From Oceanibacterium hippocampi (GTDB taxonomy: Bacteria > Pseudomonadota > Alphaproteobacteria > Sneathiellales > Sneathiellaceae): 64,000 nucleotides of DNA. The translations under genes and the position numbers were made by a program. The DNA is taken from the NCBI RefSeq assembly GCF_900172325.1, contig NZ_FWFR01000001.1, forward strand, positions 1,442,335 to 1,506,334. The letters run 5' to 3'. Of the stretch, positions 1 to 8,686 are shown one piece after another; within the stretch, counting starts at the first letter, position 1; every line of letters starts with the position of its first letter. The notes under the pieces are model-generated. The model was not told where the DNA came from. It saw only the letters and a program-made list of their open reading frames with translations, and did not search any database.

Positions 1-302
1 CGGTTCGGGTCGCAATAGGCGCGCGGGAACAGCGCCTTCAGGAGCGGCGCGCCGCATTCGGGCGCGGCGGCGAAGACCTCGTCGATGAAGCTGTCTTCGG
101 AACGCCGGATGGTCACCGGATCGAGCCGGGAGGCGGCGAGGAAGGTCTCGGAATAATCGCGCCCGCTATGCGGCGAGGCATAGACGAAGGGCAGGTTCTG
201 AACCGCCGGCGCCTCGATCGCGATGCGCGACGGGGCAGCCTCGCTGTCCGCAATTCGCCGGGTCGCGTCGTCCGGAACGCGATCGATAAGGGGGACGGGC
301 AT
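1..302 (-). CDS. N-formylglutamate amidohydrolase family protein, N-terminal part (runs off the window)
   Basis: Partial gene; about 100 N-terminal residues are visible and the rest lies before base 1. The translation has the opening motif of the HutG/FGase family (FVYASPHSGRDY near residues 38-49) and the downstream metal-site region ending in YCDPNR. FGases release formate from N-formyl-L-glutamate at the end of one histidine-degradation route, but many members have unknown substrates. The ATG at 302 is preceded by a GAGGAA ribosome site. It is divergent from cpdR, a pairing common in alphaproteobacteria. A second, distant family member lies at 18867-19697. Substrate is not shown by the sequence. 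Confidence 0.85.
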   Translation of the reverse strand, partial: MPVPLIDRVPDDATRRIADSEAAPSRIAIEAPAVQNLPFVYASPHSGRDYSETFLAASRLDPVTIRRSEDSFIDEVFAAAPECGAPLLKALFPRAYCDPN

Positions 303-523
303 CGGCGCGGAGTTCCTCAAACTGGCAAGACTGGTCGTTGGCGATCTGTCCGGATCGTGCGGCCGAACGGACAGCGCGGCCCGCCCGATCGCCGGACATC
401 ATAACATGGCCCCGGTCCCCTGACAGTGACAAGGGGGAACGAAAGTGCTATCCGCGTTGGCGTCTTCGGGCATCTTCACGGGCGTATGCGGCGGACCGGC
501 CCGGCGTTGAGGGATTGCGGGTG

Positions 524-907
524 ATGAGCAGGATTCTGCTGGCGGAAGACGACGACAGCATGCGGCTGTTCCTGGCACGCGAGCTCGAACGCGCCGGCCA
601 CGAGGTGACCGCCGTCGCCGATGGCGTCGATGCCCTGCCGATGCTCGGCCCGGGCCGCTTCGACGTCCTGGTCAGCGACCTGGTGATGCCGGAGGTGGAC
701 GGCCTGGCACTTGCCCAGCGGGCAACCGCGGCCGACCCGCTGCTCAAGGTGATTTTCATCACCGGCTTCTCCGGCGTCGCGCTGAAGGCGAGCGAGAGCA
801 TGCGCGGCATTCCGGTGCTTTCCAAGCCGTTCCACCTGAAGACCCTGGTCGAGGCGGTCGGCGAGGCGCTCGCCAGCGAGCAGCCGCCGCTCCGCCCGAC
901 CCGCTGA
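524..907 (+). CDS. cpdR: CpdR-type single-domain response regulator
   Basis: 127-residue stand-alone receiver domain without an output domain. The acidic pocket (AEDDD, residues 7-11), phosphoacceptor D52 in VSDLVMP, T80 and K101 in SKPF are all present. In alphaproteobacteria CpdR, when unphosphorylated, delivers substrates such as CtrA to the ClpXP protease and is controlled by the CckA-ChpT phosphorelay. Length, N-terminal MSRILLAEDDDS and the neighbouring amidohydrolase gene fit CpdR. A longer in-frame start at 338 exists, but the ATG at 524 gives exactly the family length. Assignment as CpdR rather than another lone receiver rests on similarity and context. Confidence 0.85.
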   Translation: MSRILLAEDDDSMRLFLARELERAGHEVTAVADGVDALPMLGPGRFDVLVSDLVMPEVDGLALAQRATAADPLLKVIFITGFSGVALKASESMRGIPVLSKPFHLKTLVEAVGEALASEQPPLRPTR

Positions 908-926
908 CGGAATGCCGATTGGGCGC

Positions 927-955
927 TTGCCAAGCCGGAACGGGATGGATATATA
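927..955 (+). promoter_or_regulatory. Sigma-70-type promoter of the tRNA-Val gene
   Basis: TTGCCA (927-932) and TATATA (950-955) are separated by 17 bases. The predicted start lies about 10 bases before the mature tRNA end at 973. Seen directly; promoter activity is inferred. Confidence 0.65.
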
Positions 956-972
956 CCGGTTTCGATTTCGAT

Positions 973-1049
973 GGGCGCATAGCTCAGCTGGTTAGAGCGC
1001 CGTCTTGACATGGCGGAGGTCCGTGGTTCGAGTCCACGTGCGCCCACCA
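973..1049 (+). tRNA. tRNA-Val (anticodon GAC)
   Basis: A full cloverleaf can be folded. The acceptor arm GGGCGCA pairs with TGCGCCC, the D arm is GCTC/GAGC, the anticodon stem CCGTC/GGCGG holds loop TTGACAT with anticodon GAC, and the T arm CGTGG/CCACG encloses TTCGAGT. ACCA is encoded at the 3' end. It decodes GUC and GUU valine codons, GUC being heavily used here. Confidence 0.97.
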
Positions 1050-1093
1050 TCGAAACGCCCCCCGAACATTCCGCGACATTCCGCATTCTCCGT

Positions 1094-1801
1094 TCAGCGG
1101 TCGAGGCTGACCGTGACCGTCGGGCTGTCCGCGTCGGCGATCGCGTGCGCGGTGCGGGCGCCGCAATGGCGGGAGAGCGATTCGGCGAGATCGGCGACCG
1201 CGTCCTCAAGCGGGGCCGGGGCCATCGCCTGCACGGTCAGGACCACGAGCCGGCTGTCCGGCGAAACCGCGCTGCGCGCGTCCTGGTACCAGTTCCAGCG
1301 CCGGCACAGGATCTTCGCCGCGTCCGCATAGACCACTTCGCCGTCCTTCGGCGGATCTTCCGTTTCGCCGTCGCCGCCGAGCGGGCGGAAACTGTCGCCT
1401 GGCCGGGCGTAGCGGAAGGCGAGTTGGCCATCCAGCCGGTCGGCATCGTCGGCGCCGAGCGGCATCAGGTGGCGGAGCGAGACCGCGTTGTAGCAATCGA
1501 CGAGGGAATTGATGCGCGGCAGGCCGCGCCCCGCCTGCACCGAGCGCAGCAGCCGCTCGACCGAGCAGCGATAGCTGGTCTTGCGGATGCCGAAGCCCTT
1601 GTAGGCCTCGCGCCAGGCGGCGATGCGGGGCTCCGCCGAGACCGGGCCGGTTGGCGCCGCCGCCTCGGCTTCGGCGATCTCCGCGGCCAGCGCGGCGCTC
1701 CGTTCCGGGGCGATGGCAAGCCCGCCGGCCAGCACCAGGGCGATCCGGGTTTCCGGGAAACGCGGCACTATGTCCGCGATGGTCAGGGTCTGTTCGGTCA
1801 T
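1094..1801 (-). CDS. Free-standing B3/B4 tRNA-binding (editing-like) domain protein
   Basis: 235 residues. The sequence matches the B3/B4 fold of phenylalanyl-tRNA synthetase beta chain as a separate protein (COG3382 type), with the family core KGFGIRKTSYRCSVERLLR at about residues 71-89 and INSLVDCYNAVSLRH following. In PheT this domain hydrolyses mischarged Tyr-tRNA; free-standing copies may edit tRNA or act on other substrates, which is not established. The ATG at 1801 follows GGGGAAGCGAGA. The gene converges on tRNA-Val, 45 bases away, and lies downstream of a DMT exporter on the same strand. Confidence 0.8.
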   Translation of the reverse strand: MTEQTLTIADIVPRFPETRIALVLAGGLAIAPERSAALAAEIAEAEAAAPTGPVSAEPRIAAWREAYKGFGIRKTSYRCSVERLLRSVQAGRGLPRINSLVDCYNAVSLRHLMPLGADDADRLDGQLAFRYARPGDSFRPLGGDGETEDPPKDGEVVYADAAKILCRRWNWYQDARSAVSPDSRLVVLTVQAMAPAPLEDAVADLAESLSRHCGARTAHAIADADSPTVTVSLDR

Positions 1802-1875
1802 TCTCGCTTCCCCGGAATGTGGTGTCGGGGCCGGTATAGAAAGCCCGTCCCGAAAAAGCGAGGGCCGGTCGCCGG

Positions 1876-2766
1876 TTACACGGATGCGGCGGACGCCGGA
1901 CGGGTTCGCGCTGCGGTCGGCGGGGGCGGCGCCTGCTGGCTCAGCCAGACGCTGGCGAACACGACCGCCATGCCGGCGAGCTGCGCCGGACCGAGCGACT
2001 GGCCGAGTATGGACCAGCCGAGCAGAACCGCGGTGAGCGGGCTCAGGAAGCCGAGCGGGGCGACGGTCGCGGGCTCGAGCCGGGAGATCCCGCGGAACCA
2101 GAGGATATAGGTGAGCGCGGCGCCGACCAGGCAGAGCCAGGCCATGCCGGCGGCATTGGCCAGCGTCGGCGCCGGCAGCGGCGGTTCCAGCCAGAGCGCG
2201 ATCGGTAGCAGCATGATGCCGCCCGCGGTCAGTTGCCAGGCGGTGACGGTGAGCGGCGAGACCGGTGGCTGCCAGCGCCGGCTCAGCACCGTGCCGCCGG
2301 CCATCGAGAGCGCGCCGGCCAGCCCGGCGGCGATGCCGACCGGGTCGAGCGCCGCCGCTGGCGTGAGGATCAGCAGCGCCACGCCGCCGATCCCGGCGAG
2401 TGCCGCCGCGACCGCCCGGGCACGGACCGGCGAGCCGAGCAGGACGCGGGCGAGCAGGACCACGACAAGCGGCTGGATCGCGCCGACCGTGGCCGCGACG
2501 CCGCCCGGCAGCCGGTAGGCCGCCTCGAACAGCATCCACCAGAAGAAGGTGAAATTGAGCAGCCCGAGGACGACGACCCGGGCCCACCAGATCCCGCCGG
2601 GCAACTGCCGGACGAGGAGCAGCAGCAGGAGCCCGGCCGGCAGCGCGCGCAGCAGCGAGACGGTAAGCGGGTAACCGGCCGGCAGCAGTTCGGTGGTCAC
2701 CAGGTAGCTGCTGCCCCAGATCGCCGGGGCGATCGCCGTCAGCATGAGGTCGGTCTTGCGGGTCAT
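1876..2766 (-). CDS. EamA/RhaT-family (DMT) transporter
   Basis: 296 residues made of two EamA repeats with about ten hydrophobic helices and the early motif WGSSYLVTTELLPAG (residues 18-32) plus LSPLTAVLLGW in the second repeat. DMT proteins export or import small metabolites, amino acids or drugs at the inner membrane; the substrate here cannot be read. It is divergent from a MarR regulator, with two MarR-type operators between the two starts, so it is probably the regulator's target. Confidence 0.9.
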   Translation of the reverse strand: MTRKTDLMLTAIAPAIWGSSYLVTTELLPAGYPLTVSLLRALPAGLLLLLLVRQLPGGIWWARVVVLGLLNFTFFWWMLFEAAYRLPGGVAATVGAIQPLVVVLLARVLLGSPVRARAVAAALAGIGGVALLILTPAAALDPVGIAAGLAGALSMAGGTVLSRRWQPPVSPLTVTAWQLTAGGIMLLPIALWLEPPLPAPTLANAAGMAWLCLVGAALTYILWFRGISRLEPATVAPLGFLSPLTAVLLGWSILGQSLGPAQLAGMAVVFASVWLSQQAPPPPTAARTRPASAASV

Positions 2767-2782
2767 GGGCGGCCTCTCGATA

Positions 2783-2802
2783 TTATCTTGATGTCAAGAT
2801 AA
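2783..2802. promoter_or_regulatory. Palindromic operator 1 (MarR type)
   Basis: Inverted repeat with 9-base arms TTATCTTGA and TCAAGATAA around a TG centre. It lies 17 bases upstream of the DMT transporter start. Arm sequence and spacing match the TATCTTGA-type half sites bound by MarR dimers. A second copy is centred 26 bases away. Confidence 0.8.
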
Positions 2803-2809
2803 GTGAAAT

Positions 2810-2827
2810 TATCTTGACGTCAAGATA
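2810..2827. promoter_or_regulatory. Palindromic operator 2 (MarR type)
   Basis: Perfect inverted repeat, arms TATCTTGA and TCAAGATA around CG. It is centred 26 bases from operator 1 (about 2.5 helical turns) and 21 bases before the MarR start codon, so it should autoregulate the regulator while operator 1 covers the exporter promoter. Confidence 0.8.
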
Positions 2828-2848
2828 TCATCCCGCGATTCTCGCCGG

Positions 2849-3340
2849 ATGGATCGCGTCGACGACATCATCGCCCAGTGGAACCGGGAACGGCCCGACC
2901 TCGACGTCGCGCCGATGGCCCTGATCGGCCGCATCCGGCGGCTTTCCGCCCACCTCGGCCGGGAGATGGCGGACACCCAGGCGAAATTCGGCCTGACGCC
3001 GGCGAGCTTCGACGTGCTGGCGACGCTCAGGCGCTCAGGCCCGCCCTACAGCCTCTCGCCGGGCGAACTGCTGGCGACGATGATGATCACCTCGGGAACG
3101 ATGACCCACCGGATCGACCAGCTGGCGAAGGCCGGGCTGGTCGCCCGCGCGGTCAACCCGGACGACCGGCGGAGCGTCCGCATCACCCTGACCGAGCAGG
3201 GGTTCGCGACCATCGAGGCGGCGGTCACCGAGCATGTGGCGACCCAGGCCCGCCTGACCGCCGCGCTCGGCGCCGACGAAGCCGCCGCGCTCAACGCCCT
3301 CCTGAGCCGCTACCTCACGACCTTCGAGGGTCCGCGCTAG
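2849..3340 (+). CDS. MarR-family transcriptional regulator
   Basis: 163 residues with a winged helix-turn-helix: recognition region LSPGELLATMMITSGTMTHR (about residues 70-89), then a wing containing NPDDRRSVRITLTEQG. MarR dimers bind palindromes and leave DNA when a small phenolic, lipophilic or CoA-thioester ligand binds. The start ATG lies just after operator 2 and has no clear ribosome site, so the mRNA leader must be very short. A DMT exporter is divergent and an acyl-CoA synthetase follows on the same strand after 104 bases, so the ligand could be an organic acid or its CoA ester (inference). Confidence 0.93.
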   Translation: MDRVDDIIAQWNRERPDLDVAPMALIGRIRRLSAHLGREMADTQAKFGLTPASFDVLATLRRSGPPYSLSPGELLATMMITSGTMTHRIDQLAKAGLVARAVNPDDRRSVRITLTEQGFATIEAAVTEHVATQARLTAALGADEAAALNALLSRYLTTFEGPR

Positions 3341-3444
3341 GCAGTCTTGCGACCGCCGCCCGATTGTCGCGCTCCGGCGATCCGCGCTATAGAGAGGCCA
3401 AGGCCGAACGGCTTCGGGAAACGGGCAGGGAACGGGCACAGGCG

Positions 3445-5046
3445 ATGACGGCGACGAGGACGACGACGGCGGACCGGCAGTTCATTTCTCCGCCCGGCGA
3501 GACGCTGGAGCACAATGTGCCGCGCATGATGGCCGAGGCGGCGCGACGCCTGGGACCGGCCCCGGCGATCGTCTTCGAGGGCGCGGAGACGAGCTGGCGC
3601 GATTTCGACGAGCGCGTGAGCCGGGTCGCCAACGGCCTGATCGCCCTCGGTCTCGAACGGAACGACAAGGTCGCGATCCTCGCCGGCAGCACGCCGGAGG
3701 CGGTGACGACCTATTTCGGCGCGGTTCGCGCAGGCGCCTGCGCGGTGCCGCTGTCGGCCATGGCGACGCCGGAACAGCTCGCCCGCATGATCGACGATTG
3801 CGACGCCCGGGTGCTCTTCCTGTCGGCCGGGATGCGGCCGCTGGTAGAGGCGGCGCTGGCCGGCTTCGGCAAGATCCGTCCCGGCGGACTGATCGCCTAC
3901 GATTTCGAGGCCGCCGGCTGGACCGGCTTCGAGGCCTGGCTGGCTGCCCAGGAGACCGGCGACCCCGATCTCGATCATCGCCCGGGCGACGACTTCAACC
4001 TGATCTATTCATCGGGGACGACCGGCGTGCCGAAGGGCATCGTGCAGAACCACGGCATGCGAAACTTTCACGTCCAGCGGATGACCAAGGCCGGGATCGC
4101 CGCCGGCAACGTCACCCTGGTCTCGACGCCGCTCTATTCCAACACGACCCTGGTGGCGATGATCCCGGCGCTGGCGCAGGGCGGAACCGTGGTGCTGATG
4201 CGCAAGTTCAACGCCCACGAGTTTCTCGTGCTCGCCGAGAAGCACCGGGTCAGCCACGCGATGCTGGTGCCGGTACAGTATCAGCGGATCCTCGCCGAGC
4301 CGTATTTCGACCGCTACGACCTGTCCGCCTTCCAGCTCAAGCTGTCGACCAGCGCGCCGCTCCGCGCCGCGGTCAAGCGCGATATCCTCGATCGCTGGCC
4401 GGGCCGCCTGGTCGAGGTCTATGGCCTGACCGAGGGCGGCGGCTCGACGGTCCTCGATGCGAGCGCCTTTCCCGACAAGCTCGCCTCGGTCGGCCGCCCG
4501 GCGGAAGGCGCCGAGATCCACGTCATCGACGAGGCCGGCAACATTCTCCCGGCCGGCGAGATCGGCGAGGTGGTCGGCCGTTCGTTCGGCTTCATGACCG
4601 GCTATTACAAGCGCCCGGACCTGACCGACGCGATCGTCTGGCGCGACGCGGCGGGCCGGCCGTTCCTGCGCACCGGCGACATGGGCCGCTTCGACGAGGA
4701 CGGCTTCCTGTTCCTGCTCGACCGCATCAAGGACATGATCATTTCCGGCGGCTTCAATGTCTACGCGGCCGACCTGGAAAGCGTCCTCGAACAGCACGAC
4801 GCCGTTGCCGACGTGGCGGTGATCGGCATTCCCGACGAGCGCTGGGGCGAGACCCCGCTGGCGCTGGTGGTGCGGAAGCCGGGATCGACGATCGGCGCCG
4901 AGGAACTGCGCGCCTGGGCCAACGAACGGCTCGGCAAGGCACAGCGCGTCGGCCGCCTCGAGTTCCGTGACGACCTGCCGCGCTCGACCATCGGCAAGAT
5001 CCTGAAGCGCGAGCTGCGCCAGCAATACCTAGCCGCGGCGGGCTAG
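3445..5046 (+). CDS. AMP-dependent acyl-CoA synthetase (class I adenylate-forming)
   Basis: 533 residues. Activates a carboxylic acid to acyl-AMP and then acyl-CoA. The P-loop-like motif IYSSGTTGVPKG (A3), YGLTEGG (A5), RTGDMGRFDEDG (A7), DRIKDMIISGGFNVY (A8) and the catalytic lysine motif RSTIGKILKRELR near the C terminus (A10) are all present, so it should be active. ATG 3445 was chosen because the family N-terminal region (FISPPGETLEHNVPRM) begins just after it; the frame stays open upstream only as a shadow of the marR gene. The acid substrate is not evident. It may be co-regulated with marR. Confidence 0.9.
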   Translation: MTATRTTTADRQFISPPGETLEHNVPRMMAEAARRLGPAPAIVFEGAETSWRDFDERVSRVANGLIALGLERNDKVAILAGSTPEAVTTYFGAVRAGACAVPLSAMATPEQLARMIDDCDARVLFLSAGMRPLVEAALAGFGKIRPGGLIAYDFEAAGWTGFEAWLAAQETGDPDLDHRPGDDFNLIYSSGTTGVPKGIVQNHGMRNFHVQRMTKAGIAAGNVTLVSTPLYSNTTLVAMIPALAQGGTVVLMRKFNAHEFLVLAEKHRVSHAMLVPVQYQRILAEPYFDRYDLSAFQLKLSTSAPLRAAVKRDILDRWPGRLVEVYGLTEGGGSTVLDASAFPDKLASVGRPAEGAEIHVIDEAGNILPAGEIGEVVGRSFGFMTGYYKRPDLTDAIVWRDAAGRPFLRTGDMGRFDEDGFLFLLDRIKDMIISGGFNVYAADLESVLEQHDAVADVAVIGIPDERWGETPLALVVRKPGSTIGAEELRAWANERLGKAQRVGRLEFRDDLPRSTIGKILKRELRQQYLAAAG

Positions 5047-5057
5047 GCTTTCCGCCT

Positions 5058-6032
5058 TCAGTCCTCGGGCGCGTCCGGCCCGGTCCCCAGCCGTGCTTCC
5101 GAGCTGGCCTTGGCGGCGAGGTGGGCGGCCCAGCCCTGGGCCTCGATGAAGACGCGGGAGACCTGCGGGAACTCCGCATGTATACGGGCTTCGAGCCGGC
5201 TGACTGCCGCTTCCACCTGCTCGGCGCTGAGATCCGGGGAGAAGCCGATGCTGATATTGAGCAGCACGTCCTGGGGTCCGAGATGCATGGTCAGCAACTC
5301 GTTGGCTTTCAGGATCTCCGGTTCGGCAAGGACGACGCGGCGTATCTCCTCGAGGACCTCCGGGTGGGTCGCCTCGCCGATCAGCAGCCCCTTGCTTTCA
5401 TAGGCGAGCAGGATCGCGGTCATCGCGAGGATCGCCGCGATGACGAGCGAGGCGATGGCGTCGGCCTCGACGATGCCGAGATACTCGCCGGCCGCGACGC
5501 CCGCGAAGGCGACCATCAGGCCCAGCATCGCGGCGGTATCCTCGAACAGCACGGTGAAGATGGTCGGATCCTTCGACCGGCGCACCGCTTCGAGCAGGCC
5601 GCGGTCGCCCTGTTCCTTGCGGAAGGCGACGAAGGCGACATACCAGGCCGCGCCCTCGAACAGCATCGCCGCGCCGAGCACGAGGTAGTTGACGTAGGCA
5701 TTGGCAATCGGATGGGGGTTGAGCAGCTTGTTGACGCCCTCGTAGGCGGCAACGCCGGCGCCGACGGCGAAGACCAGGATCGCCACCACGAAGGTCCAGA
5801 AATAGAGCTCCATGCCGTAGCCGAACGGATGCCGGCTGTCGGCCGGCTTGCTGGCCCGTTTCATGCCGTGGAGCAGGAGCATCTGGTTGCCGGTATCGAC
5901 GACCGAATGGATCCCTTCCGACATCATCGCGGCGCTGCCGGTGAAGGCGGCGGCGGCGAACTTCATGATCGCGATCAGTCCGTTCCCGATGAGGGCCGCG
6001 TAGATCACTTTCTTCGAGGAATGGCCTGCCAT
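5058..6032 (-). CDS. Cation diffusion facilitator (CDF/SLC30A9-like) transporter
   Basis: 324 residues with six hydrophobic helices. The metal site of helix II is present as SEGIHSVVDTGNQ (H and D four apart) and that of helix V as FEDTAAMLG. A soluble C-terminal domain follows, beginning near LLIGEATHPEVLEEIRRV. CDF proteins exchange Zn, Mn, Fe or Co for protons. The FGYGMELYFWTF stretch places it in the SLC30A9/YdfM-like branch. It converges on the acyl-CoA synthetase, 11 bases away. Metal specificity is not readable. Confidence 0.9.
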   Translation of the reverse strand: MAGHSSKKVIYAALIGNGLIAIMKFAAAAFTGSAAMMSEGIHSVVDTGNQMLLLHGMKRASKPADSRHPFGYGMELYFWTFVVAILVFAVGAGVAAYEGVNKLLNPHPIANAYVNYLVLGAAMLFEGAAWYVAFVAFRKEQGDRGLLEAVRRSKDPTIFTVLFEDTAAMLGLMVAFAGVAAGEYLGIVEADAIASLVIAAILAMTAILLAYESKGLLIGEATHPEVLEEIRRVVLAEPEILKANELLTMHLGPQDVLLNISIGFSPDLSAEQVEAAVSRLEARIHAEFPQVSRVFIEAQGWAAHLAAKASSEARLGTGPDAPED

Positions 6033-6083
6033 GGAATCTCCTGCACTGTCCGTGCGTTTCCGTTGCGTCGTCCGGCGTCTCGC

Positions 6084-7025
6084 TCAGCCCGTGCGGCCGG
6101 TGATGAACCGCCGGAGCTGGATCTGCAGCACCCCGACCAGCACCAGGATCCCGCCGACGAGCTGCAGCCAGCTCGGCTGGAAGCCGAGCGCGGTCGCGAT
6201 CAGCACGGCGATGATCGGCACCAGGTTGAGATAGAGGGCGGCCACCGCGACCGTGAACTGGCGGGCGCCGATATGCCATAGGACGATGGCGATGCCGCCG
6301 CCGCCGATGCCGATCCACAGCAGGAGCGCGATGTCGGGGAGTGTCACCGGTTCGGCCGGCAGATGGGCGAGGCCGAGCAGCCAGGCGATGCCGAACACGA
6401 AGGCGAGGCAGAAACTCGCCGTTGCCGAGGTGAGCGTGGTGACACTGAGCTGGCTCCAGCCCGGCAGCCAGATCTGGCACCTGATCGTGTACCAGGTCCA
6501 GCAGGTCATCGCCAGGATCAGCAGGATCTCGCCGCCCTGCAGGTCCGGCAGGCGGCCGGCGTTGTTCGGATTGCCGATGGCGACGACGATGCCGCCGCCG
6601 ACGGCGAGCAGAAGGCCGAGCTTGAAGCCCGGCTCGAACGGCGTCCGGAACGAGAGGCGGGCCATGATCGCGGCGATGACCGGACCGCCGGTCAGGATGA
6701 TCGCCGCCGTTACCGGGTCGGAGAACAGGATGCCGAAGGTGAAGAAGGTCGAGAAGGCGGCCATCGCGGCGCCGAGCGCCATCAGCCGCCCCCAGGGGGC
6801 GCCCCGAACGGTCAGGCCGCGCTCGATCGTCGCCTGCAGGATGACGAGGGCGAGCAGGGCGGCGCAGTAACGCAGGATCGACAGCAGGAACGGGTTGAAG
6901 ACGTCGAGCAGAAGCGCTGTCACCGGCACCATCGATCCCCACATGACCGTGGTGACCAGAAGGCCGCCGAAGGCGCCCCAATGTCCGCTGCGCGAGGTGC
7001 CGCCGAGCGCGGTTTCCTGGCTCAT
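6084..7025 (-). CDS. EamA-family (DMT) transporter
   Basis: 313 residues, ten predicted membrane helices in two EamA repeats (MWGSMVPVTALLLDVFNP near residue 30; second repeat ending in VGVLQIQLRRF). The ATG at 7025 follows GGGAACGAC; the reading frame is open further upstream to 7124, but that part is arginine-rich and poorly codon-biased. It is upstream of, and co-oriented with, the CDF transporter (51-base gap), so the two may be co-transcribed. Substrate unknown. Confidence 0.88.
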   Translation of the reverse strand: MSQETALGGTSRSGHWGAFGGLLVTTVMWGSMVPVTALLLDVFNPFLLSILRYCAALLALVILQATIERGLTVRGAPWGRLMALGAAMAAFSTFFTFGILFSDPVTAAIILTGGPVIAAIMARLSFRTPFEPGFKLGLLLAVGGGIVVAIGNPNNAGRLPDLQGGEILLILAMTCWTWYTIRCQIWLPGWSQLSVTTLTSATASFCLAFVFGIAWLLGLAHLPAEPVTLPDIALLLWIGIGGGGIAIVLWHIGARQFTVAVAALYLNLVPIIAVLIATALGFQPSWLQLVGGILVLVGVLQIQLRRFITGRTG

Positions 7026-7263
7026 GTCGTTCCCGTACTCGCTTTCTCGTCTCTTGCCGCGGGCAAACCCGGCATCCTGTCCGCCTCTTGATCCTGTCGT
7101 GATGGTGGGTCTCGCGTCCGCCAACTGTCGTCAAGGTCGCACAGAACCGGAACGCTTAGGAATAGATTAACGGTATCGCCCGATAATGACGCTCGTATCA
7201 ATCGGTGACCGGACGGTCGTCCGCGCGTCATCCATCAGTCCAGTCGAGGTCTTGTCCGGTCCA

Positions 7264-8226
7264 ATGCTTTCAGTACTGTCGAAATCGGGAAAAACGGCCG
7301 ACGGCGTCCCGCGCAAGCGCGCGCGTCCACCGCTCGGCAAGCGTCTGCGCGCCTGGTGGGAAGGTTACGATCTCGACGAGGATGACGCTGGCGGGGATGA
7401 CGATGCCGGCCCGTTCGACGCCGAGGGCGGCGACGATGCCGAGGAACGCCGGGCCGCCGGCTGGGCGCCGTCGCGGCTCGAGGCATTGCAGACGCTGTTC
7501 GGCGAGGGCATGGCCCAGTGCTGCGACGAGGAGGCGATGGAGCGGCTGACCACCCCGCTCGGCCTCGACGAGACCTCGCGGGTCTGCGAGATCGGCGCCG
7601 GTCTCGGCGGTTACGCCCGCTATATCGTCAAGGAAACCCAGGCCTGGGTCACCGGCTACGAGGAAACCCCGGAGCTGGCCGCCGCCGGGCATCAGCTTTC
7701 GGTCGATGCCGGCCTCGGCACCCGGGCGGCGATCGAGCCGGTCGATTTCTCGGCGTTCGAGCCGAAGCAAAAGTCGGTCGACGCGGTCGTTTCCCAGGAC
7801 GCGATCTTCACGATGGCCGACAAGAAGGCCGTTTTCTCAGCGATCAGCGGGATCCTGAAGCCCGGCGGGCAGGTCATGATCACCGACTACCTGCTTTCCG
7901 AGAACGTCGTCGGCGACAGCGCGGTGGCCGAATGGGCGGCGCGCGAGCCGAAGCCGGTTCACCTGATCACCCTGAAGCAGTATCGCGAGCTCCTGTTCGG
8001 CATCGATCTCAATGTCCGCGTCTGCGAGGAGATCACCGACGACTACAAGGAATGGATCACCGCGGCCTTCGCCGATTTCGCCGCCCGCCTGACCGGCACG
8101 GAGATTTCAAGCGAACTGCGGAACTGGGTGCTCGAGGAAACCGAGCACTGGCTGACGCGGCTCCGGCTGATGGACGAGGGCAAGCTCCGGGTCTATCGCT
8201 TCTACGGCGCGATGCCGGCGGAATGA
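7264..8226 (+). CDS. Class I SAM-dependent methyltransferase
   Basis: 320 residues. A basic, then strongly acidic N-terminal stretch (KRLRAWWEGYDLDEDD, then many D/E) precedes a Rossmann methyltransferase domain with motif I VCEIGAGLGGYARYI and post-I acidic region VTGYEETPELAAAG. LKPGGQVMITDYL is the usual strand-4/5 region. The acceptor is unknown. An earlier in-frame ATG exists at 7186, but a GATAAT -10-like element at 7182-7187 and the GAGGTC before 7264 favour the shorter form. It stands alone, divergent from the DMT gene. Confidence 0.82.
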   Translation: MLSVLSKSGKTADGVPRKRARPPLGKRLRAWWEGYDLDEDDAGGDDDAGPFDAEGGDDAEERRAAGWAPSRLEALQTLFGEGMAQCCDEEAMERLTTPLGLDETSRVCEIGAGLGGYARYIVKETQAWVTGYEETPELAAAGHQLSVDAGLGTRAAIEPVDFSAFEPKQKSVDAVVSQDAIFTMADKKAVFSAISGILKPGGQVMITDYLLSENVVGDSAVAEWAAREPKPVHLITLKQYRELLFGIDLNVRVCEEITDDYKEWITAAFADFAARLTGTEISSELRNWVLEETEHWLTRLRLMDEGKLRVYRFYGAMPAE

Positions 8227-8242
8227 TCGGCGCGCTAGACGG

Positions 8243-8271
8243 TTGACAGGACCGTCCCGTCCGCATAATTT
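8243..8271 (+). promoter_or_regulatory. Promoter of rpmJ
   Basis: A consensus -35 TTGACA (8243-8248) is followed after 15-17 bases by CATAATTT (8264-8271), which can serve as CATAAT or TAATTT -10. It lies 46 bases before the rpmJ start. Confidence 0.6.
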
Positions 8272-8317
8272 CCGCGCTCCGAATTCACTATTGGTCACCT
8301 GAGGAAGGTACCCGGTC

Positions 8318-8443
8318 ATGAAGGTCGTCAGTTCGCTCAAGTCGCTGAAGAAGCGCCATCGCGATTGCCGCGTTGTCCGTCGCAAGGGCCGCGTCTACGT
8401 CATCTGCAAGTCCAATCCCCGCTTCAAGGCCCGCCAGGGCTGA
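8318..8443 (+). CDS. rpmJ: 50S ribosomal protein L36 (zinc-ligand-free type)
   Basis: 41-residue basic protein ending in the L36 signature NPRFKARQG. It has two cysteines (C17, C30) but no CxxC-C-H zinc site, so it is of the C-minus (YkgO-like) class usual in alphaproteobacteria. Strong ribosome site GAGGAAGG (8301-8308), own promoter and own terminator, hence a monocistronic gene. Confidence 0.96.
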   Translation: MKVVSSLKSLKKRHRDCRVVRRKGRVYVICKSNPRFKARQG

Positions 8444-8482
8444 ACGGGGACGGGCGCCGCGGGTTTCGCGGCGCTGGACGGC

Positions 8483-8515
8483 AAAACCGCGCCGGGTGAT
8501 CGGGCGCGGTTTTTT
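8483..8515 (+). terminator. Rho-independent terminator of rpmJ
   Basis: Arms AAAACCGCGCC and GGCGCGGTTTT around a short loop, ending in a run of six T (8510-8515). Confidence 0.92.
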
Positions 8516-8686
8516 GTCGTCCGGAATCCGACCCGGAGAGGCCCGGATTCTCCCGCGATGCGGTACGGGCGCGTCGGCGAGACCGGTCGTTCGCCTTTCC
8601 GCCATGGCAGCCTCGTCCTATAGTCACCGCAACGATCGACCGTAGTGGCCGGGCCCGGGCATTCCGGGTCCGCGGAGGACCTGACA

